Of a stretch of DNA of 64,000 bases, positions 16,117 through 25,858 are shown in pieces. The notes under the pieces are model-generated. The model saw only the letters and a program-made list of their open reading frames with translations. It was not told the origin of the DNA and made no database searches. Location of the stretch: NCBI GenBank assembly GCA_963842835.1, contig CAWJIB010000001.1:248001-312000 (forward strand), written 5' to 3'. Position 1 is the stretch's first letter. Each line of letters begins with the position of its first letter. This stretch comes from Roseiarcus sp963842835 (lineage in GTDB: Bacteria > Pseudomonadota > Alphaproteobacteria > Rhizobiales > Beijerinckiaceae). The translations under genes were made by a program, and so were the position numbers.

Positions 16117-17034
16117 TTATTTCACCATGCTCAATTCGCCCGGCATGTCGCGCGCCGAGCGCGTAGCGCTGGACGTCGCGATCATGATGACGAGCGTGAG
16201 AATATAGGGGGCGGCGTTGAAGAAGTAATAGCCCTGGGTGACGCCGACCGATTGCAGCGCCGGGCCGATCGCGCCCGCGCCGCCGAACAGCAGCGCCGCG
16301 AGCACGCAGCGCAACGGGCTCCAGCGCGCGAAGATCACCAGCGCCACCGCCATCAGCCCCTGTCCGGAGGAGAGCCCCTGGTTCCATGAGCCGGGATAGG
16401 AGAGCGAGAGAAACGCCCCGCCGATTCCGGCGAGAAATCCGCCCCCCGCGGTCGCGAGAAAGCGCACGAGGTCCACGGAAATGCCCATCGCGCGCGCCGC
16501 CGCGGCGCTGTCGCCGACCGTTCGCACCGTGAGGCCCCAGCGCGTATTGCGGAACGCCCAGGCCATGACGAGAGCGATGACGATGCCGACGAAGAACAGC
16601 GGATTGACGTCGAGCGCGCTGCGCAGGTCCGCATTGGCGCTGAAAGCGCCGAGCGGGATCGCGCCGAGCCGCGGCGCGGTCGGCTGGATATAGGGCTTGC
16701 CGAAGAAGAACGCGACGCCGGTGCCGAACAGCATCATCGCGATGCCGACCGCGACGTCGTTGACGCGCGGCAGGCGGCAGATCGCGCCGTGCATGGCGCC
16801 GAGAGCCGAGCCGGCCAGGCCCGCGGCGAAGACGCCCGCCCAGGGCGATCCCGTGTGATAGGAAATGGCGTAGCCGACCATCGCGCCGAGCACGAGCGTG
16901 CCTTCCTGGCCGAGATTGACGCGTCCCGATTTCTCCGTGAGGCATTCGCCGAGCGCGACGAACATGAACGGAGTCGAGACGCGGATCGCGCCGCCGAGCA
17001 TGGCGATCAGGACAATTGCGAGCGCGCTGTTCAT
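16117..17034 (-). CDS. ABC transporter permease (YufQ/NupQ-like)
   Basis: 305-residue inner-membrane protein with about eight to ten hydrophobic segments and the BPD_transp_2 motif region ECLTEKSGRVNLGQEGTLVLGA, typical of the second permease of BMP-type nucleoside importers. It also has the cytoplasmic loop RNTRWGLTVRTVGDSAAAARAMGI that contacts the ATPase. ATG 17034 overlaps the first permease stop (ATGA). The BiuH-like ATG follows immediately, at 16116. Confidence 0.92.
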   Translation of the reverse strand: MNSALAIVLIAMLGGAIRVSTPFMFVALGECLTEKSGRVNLGQEGTLVLGAMVGYAISYHTGSPWAGVFAAGLAGSALGAMHGAICRLPRVNDVAVGIAMMLFGTGVAFFFGKPYIQPTAPRLGAIPLGAFSANADLRSALDVNPLFFVGIVIALVMAWAFRNTRWGLTVRTVGDSAAAARAMGISVDLVRFLATAGGGFLAGIGGAFLSLSYPGSWNQGLSSGQGLMAVALVIFARWSPLRCVLAALLFGGAGAIGPALQSVGVTQGYYFFNAAPYILTLVIMIATSSATRSARDMPGELSMVK

Positions 17035-18173
17035 GTGCGCTCCTTCAACTCGCCGGCGCGGAAAAAGGCGAAGCGGCCGTAAAGCGTCTCCGAGATCAGC
17101 AGCACAATGAAGATCAGGCCCTGGAGCACGAGAACCGTGGCGTCGGGCAATTCCATGCGCCGCTGGATCAGGCCCCCCGAAGCCACGAGCCCGCCGAACA
17201 GGATGGCGACCGGCACGATCGCCAGCGGATTGTGGCGCGCGAGGAACGACACGAGAATGCCGGTGAAGCCATATCCTGCGGCGAGAGAGGCGTTGGCGCG
17301 CCCCTGGATTGCGGCGACTTCGTAAAAGCCTGCGATGCCGGCGCAAGCGCCTGCGATCATCGAGCAGGCGACGATGATCTTGCCGACGGGAAGCCCTTGG
17401 GCGAGCGCGGCGCGAAAATTGCCCCCGGTGACGCGCGCCGCGAAGCCGAACGTGGTGCGCGTCATCAGGAGTTGCAGCAGAACCGCGAGCGCGATGCCGA
17501 CGGCGAAGCCCCAGTGCACCTCGGTGCCGGGAATCTTGCCGACCATATAGGCCTCGCCGATCGGCTTGGTCGACGGCTTGTTGGGATTGGAAAGGTCGCG
17601 TAGCGCGCCCTCGACGAAGAAATTCATGATCGCGATGCCGACATAGGTCAGCAACAGCGACGCGATCGTCTCGTTGACGCCGCGCGCATAGCGCAGATAG
17701 CCGGCGACGCCCACCCACACCGCGCCGACGAACGCGCCGACGACGAACATTATGATGAGCGTCGGCAACGGGGGAAGCGCGCCGACGAGAGGCGTCGCGA
17801 CCGCCGCGGCGGCGAAGCCGCCGAGCACCAGCGCGCCCTCGCCGCCGATCATGATGAGGCCGATGCGCGCCGGGATCGCCACCGCCAGTGCGGCGAGGAT
17901 CAGCGGCGAGGACCGTTGCAGCGTATTCTGCAACGAAAACGCCGTGCCGAAGCCGCCGCGCCAGACATAGGAGACGAAGTCGATCGGGGACTTGCCGATC
18001 GTCAGGAGAAACAACGAAAACAGCAACGCCGCGACGAGCAGCGCGAACAGAGGAATCGCAAAATACTCGGAATTCGTCCGCAGCCGCCGCGCTAATTCGC
18101 CCATCGTCGTTTCGCCGGCGGGCAGGGAGGAGGACGCGCTCATGGCGCCTGCCGCGGTCGCGCCTTCTGGCAT
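17031..18173 (-). CDS. ABC transporter permease (YufP/NupP-like)
   Basis: 380 residues with a cytoplasmic N-terminus, then about eight to ten membrane helices. Family motifs: PARIGLIMIGGEGALVLGG, YARGVNETIASLLLTY and the coupling loop RVTGGNFRAALAQGLPVGK. Start ATG 18173 is chosen over a TTG at 18191 because it has an AAGGA Shine-Dalgarno at proper distance. With the next permease it forms the channel for the BMP-type importer. It follows the binding-protein gene after a 130-bp gap that contains a hairpin. Confidence 0.92.
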   Translation of the reverse strand: MPEGATAAGAMSASSSLPAGETTMGELARRLRTNSEYFAIPLFALLVAALLFSLFLLTIGKSPIDFVSYVWRGGFGTAFSLQNTLQRSSPLILAALAVAIPARIGLIMIGGEGALVLGGFAAAAVATPLVGALPPLPTLIIMFVVGAFVGAVWVGVAGYLRYARGVNETIASLLLTYVGIAIMNFFVEGALRDLSNPNKPSTKPIGEAYMVGKIPGTEVHWGFAVGIALAVLLQLLMTRTTFGFAARVTGGNFRAALAQGLPVGKIIVACSMIAGACAGIAGFYEVAAIQGRANASLAAGYGFTGILVSFLARHNPLAIVPVAILFGGLVASGGLIQRRMELPDATVLVLQGLIFIVLLISETLYGRFAFFRAGELKERT

Positions 18174-18234
18174 CGAAACAGTCCTTCCCAAAGTGATGGC
18201 GGTCCGCCGGCGGCGGTCGCTGCGGGAACGGCGG

Positions 18235-18255
18235 GGCGAATGCGTCGCATCCGCC
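18235..18255 (-). promoter_or_regulatory. Intra-operon hairpin between binding protein and permease genes
   Basis: GGCGAATGC-GTC-GCATCCGCC pairs over nine positions with one mismatch. Hairpins between a binding-protein gene and its permease genes often stabilise the upstream mRNA or partly terminate transcription, so more binding protein is made than permease. That role is inferred from position only. Confidence 0.35.
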
Positions 18256-18303
18256 TCGCCATGACGCAGCTTTCGCCGCCGAAGGTCAATGCGGCGCTCG
18301 ATC

Positions 18304-19419
18304 TCAGGTGATCGAGCCGACGACGCCTTCGAGCAGATAATCCATCTTATCGAGGTAGGGATCGAGATTGTCGTAGGTCTTGTCGATCACGATCTTGCCG
18401 GTCTTGTTGTCCTTCAACGGCCCGACATAGATCGGCGCCTTGGCCTTCAAGGCCGCGATCGCCGCCGTCGCCGCGGTCCTGGCGGCGTCCGTCGCGCCGG
18501 CGCCGAACGCGGTGTTCTGGACATAGTCGCTCTCATAGCCGCCGGCGGTGAAATTCGGCGGCTTTGCGCCCTTGGCGAGGTCGGCCGCGTACAGCTTGTA
18601 GATCGTCTCCCACTTGTATTCCGCGCCGGTGATGAAGCCCTTGGGCGCCAGCGGCGCCTGGCTGGCGTTGTGGCCGCAGCTCATCACGCCGCGCTTCTCC
18701 GCGGTTTCGATGACGACCTTCGGTCCGTCGACATGGCAGGTGATGACGTCGCATCCCGCATCGACCAGCGCGTTGGCGGCTTCGGCTTCGCGCACCGGCA
18801 TCGACCAGTCGCCGGTGAAGATCACGTGGACGATCGCCTTCGGGTTGACCTTGCGCGCGCCCAGCAGCACCGAATTGATGTTGCTGAGGACGCTCGCGAT
18901 CGGCTTGGCGGCGACGAAGCCGATCTTGTTCGTTTTCGTGGAAAGCCCCGCCGCGACGCCGTCGACGTAATGGGCCTGGTTGAGATAGCCGAAATAGCTG
19001 CCGGCGTTCTTGGGATCCTTGTCCTTGTTCCACAGCGGCGCGGCGTGGCGGAACTCGACGGCGGGATATTTCTTCGCGAGATCGACCACGAACGGCGAAT
19101 AATAGCCGAACGACGTCGCCAGGATGAGCCCGGCGCCGTCGAGATTGACCATGGATTCCATCGATTTGGAGCAGGCGTCGGTCTCGGGGACGTTCTCCTC
19201 CTCGACCACCTTGACGCCGGGAACCTGCTTGAGCGCCTGGATCGCGACGGCGTGCGCCTGATTCCAGCCGAAGTCGTCGCGCGCGCCGACATAGACGATG
19301 CCGACGGTCAGGTCGGCGGCGAAGGCGCGCCCCGGCGCGCCCAAGCCGGCGGCCAGACCGACCGCGCCCCCGGCGGTCGATTGCAAGAACGCACGGCGCG
19401 AAATAGCGTTTCGTATCAT
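18304..19419 (-). CDS. BMP-family ABC transporter substrate-binding protein, Tat-exported
   Basis: 371 residues of the BMP/Med (PnrA-like) family. The N-terminus has a twin-arginine signal (SRRAFLQ, R8-R9) followed by a hydrophobic, Gly/Ala-rich stretch and an A-x-A site near AFA-ADLTVG. Mature sequence VGIVYVGARDDFGWNQAHAV and VDGVAAGLSTKTNKIGFVAA are typical of the family, which binds nucleosides, purines and other N-compounds. ATG 19419 has a GGGGAG Shine-Dalgarno. It is the first gene of the operon. Use of Tat suggests folding, or cofactor/ligand loading, before export. Confidence 0.92.
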   Translation of the reverse strand: MIRNAISRRAFLQSTAGGAVGLAAGLGAPGRAFAADLTVGIVYVGARDDFGWNQAHAVAIQALKQVPGVKVVEEENVPETDACSKSMESMVNLDGAGLILATSFGYYSPFVVDLAKKYPAVEFRHAAPLWNKDKDPKNAGSYFGYLNQAHYVDGVAAGLSTKTNKIGFVAAKPIASVLSNINSVLLGARKVNPKAIVHVIFTGDWSMPVREAEAANALVDAGCDVITCHVDGPKVVIETAEKRGVMSCGHNASQAPLAPKGFITGAEYKWETIYKLYAADLAKGAKPPNFTAGGYESDYVQNTAFGAGATDAARTAATAAIAALKAKAPIYVGPLKDNKTGKIVIDKTYDNLDPYLDKMDYLLEGVVGSIT

Positions 19420-19824
19420 GGCGGAACTCCCCTCACAGGCTGCGCCCGCTGGCGCCAGCGATTTGGCCGCGATTCGCAGCAATAGCCATGCCAGCCGCGC
19501 CGCTGCGACAAATGGCCGCCGCTGCGCAAGATTCAATCGTCCCGATGCGCTTTCGAACGGCGCGATGCTCAGAAGACCGGCCGATTGCTCAATCTTTAGG
19601 CGAGCGCCGGGCCCACGGCGCGAAGAGGGCCCCCGGGCGATTCGCCAGGCGAAGTCTGAACAATCGCGCCGGGTCGGCGGCCGGCGGGCATGGGCCGACC
19701 CCGACCCGCGCAGCTATTCCTTGTCGGCGGGCTGTGCCAGACTTATCTGGCCGATGCGGCCTTCAACTCGCAGGCCCGGCCAGCCTCGCCCCTGTCGACA
19801 AGGGCGATCGGAGGATTTTCTGTT
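19420..19824. other. 405-bp divergent spacer between the nitrogen-compound operon and the TrpD2-like gene
   Basis: Must hold the promoter of the minus-strand transporter/hydrolase operon and that of the plus-strand TrpD2-like gene. I see no clear -35/-10 pair, operator or riboswitch-like structure. No convincing small gene is present; the open frames here are GC-driven. Confidence 0.6.
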
Positions 19825-20829
19825 ATGCCAGCGGCTCCGCATCCCTTCGCTCGCTTCGTCAATATTCTCGGACGCGGCAAGACCTTGACGCGCTCCCTGA
19901 CCCTCGAGGAAGCGGAACAGGCGATGCGCATGATCCTGGCGGGGGAGACCCGGCCGGAGCAGATCGGGGCCTTCCTGATGCTGCTGCGCGTGAAGGAAGA
20001 GACGGGCCAGGAGATCGCCGGGTTCACTCGCGCCGCGCGCGCTTCTTTCCATGTGCCGGCCGACGCGCCGCGCGTCGATCTCGATTGGCCGTCCTATGCC
20101 GGCAAGAAGCGGCAGTTGCCGTGGTTCCTGCTCGCCGCCGTGGCGCTCGCGCGCAGCGGCTGGAGCGTGTTCATGCACGGCCTGGACGGACATACCGAAG
20201 GCCGCGTCTGGGCCGGCGAGACCCTCCAGCGCCTCGGCTTTCCCGTCGCCGGCGATTTCGAGGAAGCGGCGGGCCATTTGCGGCGCCATCGCTTCGCCTA
20301 TATGCCGCTCGCGCGCATGAGCCCGAAACTGGCTGACATGATGGAGCTGAAGCCGATCCTCGGGCTGCGCTCGCCCGTTCACACGCTGGCGCGCGGGCTC
20401 AATCCGTTCGCCGCGCCGACCTCGCTGCAGGCGGTCTTTCATCCCGGCTATGTCGCAATTCACCGCGACGCCGCAATCGCGCTCGGCGAAAAGCGGACCC
20501 TGGTGTTTCGCGGCGACGGCGGCGAGAACGAGCGCCGGCCGAACAAACCGTGCGACACGCTCTTGATCGTCGACGGCGTCTGCGAGGAGGCTCGCTGGCC
20601 GGCGATGTTCGAGCCGCGGCAGGCGCCCGACGAGACGATGGACCTCGACAGGCTGGAAGCCGTCTGGCGCGGCGCGCAGACCGACGAATACGGCGAGGCG
20701 GCGGTCGTCGGCACGATCGCGCTCGCCCTCTGGGCGATGGGCGTCGAGGGCGACCCAGCGCGCGCGCAGACGCGGGCGGAAGCGCTCTGGCGCGGGCGCG
20801 ACCGGGGTTCCCTGGCGGCGGTCGCGTGA
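19825..20829 (+). CDS. TrpD2-like glycosyl transferase family protein
   Basis: 334 residues of the anthranilate phosphoribosyltransferase-like family (TrpD2/YbiB). The N-terminal helical domain (TLEEAEQAMRMILAGETRPEQIGAFLMLLRVKEETGQE) and the split phosphoribosyltransferase core (YAGKKRQLPWFLLAA, FMHGLDGH, KPILGLRSPVHTLARGLNPF) are visible. TrpD2 members lack tryptophan-synthetic activity, and YbiB is a DNA-binding protein, so the biochemical role is open. ATG 19825 is preceded by GGAGGA. No trp genes are nearby. Confidence 0.85.
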   Translation: MPAAPHPFARFVNILGRGKTLTRSLTLEEAEQAMRMILAGETRPEQIGAFLMLLRVKEETGQEIAGFTRAARASFHVPADAPRVDLDWPSYAGKKRQLPWFLLAAVALARSGWSVFMHGLDGHTEGRVWAGETLQRLGFPVAGDFEEAAGHLRRHRFAYMPLARMSPKLADMMELKPILGLRSPVHTLARGLNPFAAPTSLQAVFHPGYVAIHRDAAIALGEKRTLVFRGDGGENERRPNKPCDTLLIVDGVCEEARWPAMFEPRQAPDETMDLDRLEAVWRGAQTDEYGEAAVVGTIALALWAMGVEGDPARAQTRAEALWRGRDRGSLAAVA

Positions 20830-21018
20830 TCGGATCGCCGAGCCGAGCCAGAACCCGCGCGAGGCGCGAAGCCGCGATGGATCGTCGGCCGATATTTCTC
20901 AACTCGAGGGGCCGGAGAGCAAACATCGACTTGCGCGAATATTAGAATTGGTTCAAGTCGGGCGAGGACAAGAAAGCGGCCGGCCCGCTCGGCCTCGATT
21001 GGGAGAAACGAAAGGGAA

Positions 21019-22143
<1,125 letters not shown>

Positions 22144-22246
22144 GCCCTCATCCGGCGGCGCTGACGCGCCGCCACCTTCTCCCGCAAGCGGGCGAAGGGG
22201 TGCGCCCCCTCTCCCGCTTGCGGGAGAGGGTCGGGGTGAGGGTGGG
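22144..22246. repeat. Composite palindromic intergenic repeat, copy 4
   Basis: Runs CCCTCATCCGGCGG...CACCTTCTCCCGCAAGCGGGCGAAGG, then CCCTCTCCCGCTTGCGGGAGAGGG, then GGGGTGAGGG. Same architecture as copies 1 and 6. It sits between the mrp-like gene and the DUF971 gene, so if they are one transcript the repeat is transcribed between them. Confidence 0.9.
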
Positions 22247-22269
22247 GCCGCGACGCAAGGAGATTGGCG

Positions 22270-22557
22270 ATGGCGAATGAGGTTCCGGACGCGTGGCCGA
22301 GCGAATTGCGCGTGCGCGAGGCTGGCCGCGTGTTGCGCATCACGTTCGTCGACGGCTTCGCGGCGAGCATCCCGGCCGAACGCCTGCGCGCGGCGAGCCC
22401 GAGCGCGGACAAGCGCCGCGCGCCCGCCACCGCCGGCGGGGTCGGGATCGTCGGCGTCGAGACGGTCGGCAATTACGCCGCGCGCATCGCCTTCGACGAT
22501 GGGCACGACACGGGGATCTATAGCTGGGCGCTGTTGCGCAAGCTGGCCGCCGAATAA
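22270..22557 (+). CDS. DUF971 domain protein
   Basis: 95 residues of the DUF971 family (N-terminal domain of gamma-butyrobetaine hydroxylase-like proteins): WPSELRVREAGRVLRITFVDG, SIPAERLRAASPSA, then VGNYAARIAFDDGHDTGIYSW. ATG 22270 is preferred over an earlier TTG because AAGGAG lies at the right distance. Stand-alone members often follow mrp/apbC genes, as here, and are thought to take part in Fe-S handling; direct evidence is limited. Confidence 0.88.
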   Translation: MANEVPDAWPSELRVREAGRVLRITFVDGFAASIPAERLRAASPSADKRRAPATAGGVGIVGVETVGNYAARIAFDDGHDTGIYSWALLRKLAAE

Positions 22558-22592
22558 GCGCCGCCGCCGGCTCTTTGACGCTCCGTACGCCC

Positions 22593-22692
22593 TCGCCCCA
22601 ACCCCTCTCCCCACGGCGAATGCGAAGCATTCGTCCGGAGCGGGCGAGGGGCTTCGCGGCGCGCCCCTTCACCCGCTTGCGGGAGAGGGGTC
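22593..22692. repeat. Composite palindromic intergenic repeat, copy 5 (divergent)
   Basis: Contains CCCCAACCCCTCTCCCC, an inner hairpin GAATGCGAAGCATTC not seen in the other copies, and CACCCGCTTGCGGGAGAGGGG. It lacks the clean outer GGTGAGGG arm. It lies between the convergent DUF971 and GNAT genes. Confidence 0.75.
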
Positions 22693-22728
22693 TGCGCGAG
22701 CGCGCGAACTATTCGACCGGAAAGAATA

Positions 22729-23307
22729 TCACCGGTCTGGCGGCGCCGTCGCCCCCAGCCCCAGCGAGCGCTGCAGCATCACCGAGTCCGTCCAGTGGCC
22801 GAATTTATAGCCGATCGACGGGAGATAGCCGACCTGCCGGAAGCCGAAGGATTCGTGCAGCTTGAGCGAGGCCTGATTGGCCGCGTCGATATAGCCGATC
22901 ATCTGGCGGTATCCCGCGGCCGCGCAGGCGTCGATCAGCGCGGGCAGCAGCAAGCGGCCGATGCCGCGGCTCAGATGCTCGTGATGCACGTAGATCGAAT
23001 GTTTGACCGCGTAACGGTAGGCGGGCCGCTTGCGGAACGGCACGGCGTAGGCGTAGCCGATCACGACGCCCGCCTGTTCGGCGACGAGGTGCGGCAATCG
23101 CCCGCGCTGCATGGTCTTGCGCCGGCGCTTGAGGTCGTCCGCGTCGGGCGTCTCGATGTCGCCGGCGGCGCCGGGGTCGACGCCGTGGCGGATGTGATGG
23201 AGATAGATCGCGAGCATCGCCGGCACGTCGGTCTCGCGCGAGGGGCGCACGAGCGCGCCGTTGGCCGCCTCGCCGTTGAAACCCTTTTCGACGTCCTGCA
23301 TCGTCAT
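22729..23307 (-). CDS. GNAT acetyltransferase, phosphinothricin-acetyltransferase-like
   Basis: 192 residues with a GNAT fold: RPSRETDVPAMLAIYLHH at the start, HSIYVHHEHLSRGIGRLLL (acetyl-CoA pyrophosphate loop, R-G-I-G) in the middle, and SLKLHESFGFRQVGYLPSIG near the end. It resembles the Pat/Bar group of N-acetyltransferases that act on amino groups. Start at 23307 is my choice; an ATG at 23352 would overlap the decarboxylase by 17 bp and is also possible. It lies just downstream of the amino acid decarboxylase on the same strand, so it may acetylate the resulting diamine (inference). Confidence 0.85.
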   Translation of the reverse strand: MTMQDVEKGFNGEAANGALVRPSRETDVPAMLAIYLHHIRHGVDPGAAGDIETPDADDLKRRRKTMQRGRLPHLVAEQAGVVIGYAYAVPFRKRPAYRYAVKHSIYVHHEHLSRGIGRLLLPALIDACAAAGYRQMIGYIDAANQASLKLHESFGFRQVGYLPSIGYKFGHWTDSVMLQRSLGLGATAPPDR

Positions 23308-23335
23308 GGGAGCGCCCGCCTGGAATATGCGCGCT

Positions 23336-25693
23336 TCATTCGCGCACGACATAGGTGAAGAACCGGATCGCGCCCGACGCGTCGGCTTCGCGATAGAGAC
23401 CTTGTATCTCGGTTTCGAATCCGGGGAAGACGTTGGCGCTGCGCTCGAACGTCTTGAGGTAATCGATCATCGGCCGGGCGCGCGCGCAGAGCCGCTCGCC
23501 GGGAACGACCGTCGCGATGCCCGGGGGATAGACGACGAACAGCGTCGTGGCGATCCGTCCCTCGATCGCGTCGAGGCTCACGTAGTCGACGTTATTGCGC
23601 ACGAGATGGCGCGAGGCCTCGCGCGGCGTCATGACCATGTCCGGCAGGTGCGCGGCTTCGAACTGCGCCTTCTGCAACGCGCTGACGCCGGCCTCGCGGA
23701 AGAAGGCGTGCATCTCGGCGCAGAGGTCGCGCAGGCGCTTGCCGCGATAGCGCGCGGGCCGGCGCGCGACGAATTCGGGCATCGCGTCCTCGAGCGGGAC
23801 GTTGTCGTCGTGCAGGCGCTTGAACGCGACCAGCGACGAGACCAGCGTGCCGGCCTTGCTCAATTCGACGCCGGGGGTGAGCAGGAACAGCAGCGAGTTG
23901 AGGTCGTTCTTCTCCGGCACGACGCGATTCTCGCGCAAATATTGCGCGACCACCGGCGCCGGAATTCCGTGCGCCTCGTAGGCGCCGCTTCTGCGGTCGA
24001 AGCCCGGCGTCAGCAGGGTGAGCTTGGCCGGGTCGGTGATGGCGAAGCCGGCTTCGAGCTCGCTGAAGCCGTGCCAGCCTTCGCCCGGCGCGAGTTCCCA
24101 GAAACGCGCGTCGCGCGCGAGTTGGTCGGTCGAAACGCTTTCCCACGGCACGACGTGCGCGCCGCCTTCGTTGGCGACGTCGGGGATCGAAACGCGGTCG
24201 GGAACGAACGGATCGAAGAACCAGCGTCGCGCCGGGTCCTTCTCCTTCTCCTCGAATTCGCGCCTGACCGCGCGCAGCTTCTTGCGCAATTCGATGCCGA
24301 GCCGAATCGTGTCGTCCCACAGCACTTCCCCGGAGCGGCCCTTCATCATCTGCGCGCCGACGTCGAGCGAGGCGAATATCGGATAGAACGGCGAGGTCGA
24401 GGCGTGCTGCATGAAGCCTTCGTTGAAGCGCCGGTGCTCGACGCGCCGGCGCTGGCCCTTGATGTGGCGGTCGCGCACGTGGATTTGCGAAGCCTGGGAA
24501 AAGCTCGCGAGCTGCTTGTGCGCCGACTGCGTCGCGAAAACGCCCGGCGACGCTTCGCCGAGGTTCTTGAGCCCCATCGCGAAGCGCCGCTCATAGAGCG
24601 GGTGGAATTTCATGAAGCCGGCCCAGGCCTCGTCGAACAGGATATAGTCGCACAAATGGCCGATGCGCTGAACGATCCGCTCGGCGTCGTAGATCGTGCC
24701 GTCATAGGTGCATTGCTCGATCACCGCGATGCGGAACGGGCGCTCGCGCTTCCAGGCTTCGGGATCCTTGACCAGCGGATTGGCGCGGATGCGCTCGCGG
24801 ATCGCCGTTTCGTCGAAGGCGTCGGCGCGGATCGGGCCGATCAGCCCGAAGGCGTTGCGCTCCGCGGGCAGGAAGATCGGCACGCCGCCGCTCAGCAGCA
24901 GCGCGCCGTGGTGGGCGGCCTTGTGGTTGTTGCGGTCGAACAGCACGAGATCGTCCTCGGCGACGAGACTGGTCAGCACGACCTTGTTCGACGTCGACGT
25001 GCCGTTGAGCACGAAATAGGTCTTCTCGGCGCCGAAGATCGTCGCCGCCTCCTTCTGCGCCTGGAGCGCCGGCCCCTCGTGGGTGAGCAGGTCGCCGAGT
25101 TCGAGAATCGAATTGTCGAGGTCGTCGCGGAACACCGCCTCGCCGAGGTGCTCGACGAAGATGCGGCCGATCGGGCTGCGGGAATAGAAGATGCCGCCGT
25201 TGTGGCCGGGGCAGGTCCAGAGCTGATTGCCCTCTTCGGCGTAGTCGACGAGCGCGCCGAAGAACGGCGTCTTGAGAGTTTCGGCGTATTGCTTGAGGCG
25301 CGAGACGAGATTCTTGGCGATGAATTCCGGCGTCTCCTCGGCGAGGAACACATAGCCGTCGATGAAATCGAGCACCTCGACGGGAATGTCCTCGAAGCGC
25401 TTGCGCCTGACGAGGATCATGATCGGCATTTCGAGGCCGCGCTTGCGCATGAGATTGATCAGCGAGGCGGCCTTGCCTTCGAGGCCCTTCTTGCCCCAGT
25501 CGACGACCATGCAGCCGATCGCGGCGTCGGTCTGCACCGCGATTTCGGCGTCTTCGAGCCGCCGCGCCTTGATGACCTGGAAGCCCATGCGTTCGATGGC
25601 GGCGATGATCTGGTTGACGCGCAGACCCTCGAGATCGTCCGCGTCGAACATCGGGGCGGAAAACAGAAAAGTGAAACGTTGGGAGAAATTCAT
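23336..25693 (-). CDS. Orn/Lys/Arg decarboxylase (fold type I, with N-terminal wing domain)
   Basis: 785 residues, the full length of the inducible bacterial ornithine/lysine/arginine decarboxylases. Residues about 1-140 form the receiver-like wing domain. The PLP-binding core has TWTCPGHNGG-like NQLWTCPGHNGGIFYS, FVLNGTSTSNKVV, DEAWAGFMKFHP, and Schiff-base lysine K393 in SAHKQLASFSQ. The C-terminal domain follows. It makes putrescine, cadaverine or agmatine with uptake of a proton; which amino acid is used cannot be decided from motifs. It lies upstream of a GNAT gene on the same strand. A full-length antisense ORF is a GC artefact. Confidence 0.94.
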   Translation of the reverse strand: MNFSQRFTFLFSAPMFDADDLEGLRVNQIIAAIERMGFQVIKARRLEDAEIAVQTDAAIGCMVVDWGKKGLEGKAASLINLMRKRGLEMPIMILVRRKRFEDIPVEVLDFIDGYVFLAEETPEFIAKNLVSRLKQYAETLKTPFFGALVDYAEEGNQLWTCPGHNGGIFYSRSPIGRIFVEHLGEAVFRDDLDNSILELGDLLTHEGPALQAQKEAATIFGAEKTYFVLNGTSTSNKVVLTSLVAEDDLVLFDRNNHKAAHHGALLLSGGVPIFLPAERNAFGLIGPIRADAFDETAIRERIRANPLVKDPEAWKRERPFRIAVIEQCTYDGTIYDAERIVQRIGHLCDYILFDEAWAGFMKFHPLYERRFAMGLKNLGEASPGVFATQSAHKQLASFSQASQIHVRDRHIKGQRRRVEHRRFNEGFMQHASTSPFYPIFASLDVGAQMMKGRSGEVLWDDTIRLGIELRKKLRAVRREFEEKEKDPARRWFFDPFVPDRVSIPDVANEGGAHVVPWESVSTDQLARDARFWELAPGEGWHGFSELEAGFAITDPAKLTLLTPGFDRRSGAYEAHGIPAPVVAQYLRENRVVPEKNDLNSLLFLLTPGVELSKAGTLVSSLVAFKRLHDDNVPLEDAMPEFVARRPARYRGKRLRDLCAEMHAFFREAGVSALQKAQFEAAHLPDMVMTPREASRHLVRNNVDYVSLDAIEGRIATTLFVVYPPGIATVVPGERLCARARPMIDYLKTFERSANVFPGFETEIQGLYREADASGAIRFFTYVVRE

Positions 25694-25858
25694 TGTTGAG
25701 GCGCCCCGGCCGCTGAACCCATATTACGCGCGACCGCGTCGGCGCGCAGCCCCGTGAGCTGTGACAACATCTCGATGACAGAACCATGACGTCCTGGGAG
25801 CAAGCTCCCGCAGATACCGGCGCCGCCGTTCGGCGTCAACGACAAGGAGATCGCGACC

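Noticed and set aside
13892..16945. Apparent 1017-residue ATPase
   Set aside because: The first half is out-of-frame reading of the BiuH-like and permease genes; the real ATPase starts at 15442.
23261..25699. 812-codon plus-strand ORF opposite the Orn/Lys/Arg decarboxylase
   Set aside because: Full-length antisense shadow of a well-supported enzyme gene; composition and lack of any family match indicate a GC-driven open frame.
25796..25809. GGGAGC-AA-GCTCCC inverted repeat before the isochorismatase pseudogene
   Set aside because: Two-base loop and no T-run or known operator; likely chance in GC-rich DNA.
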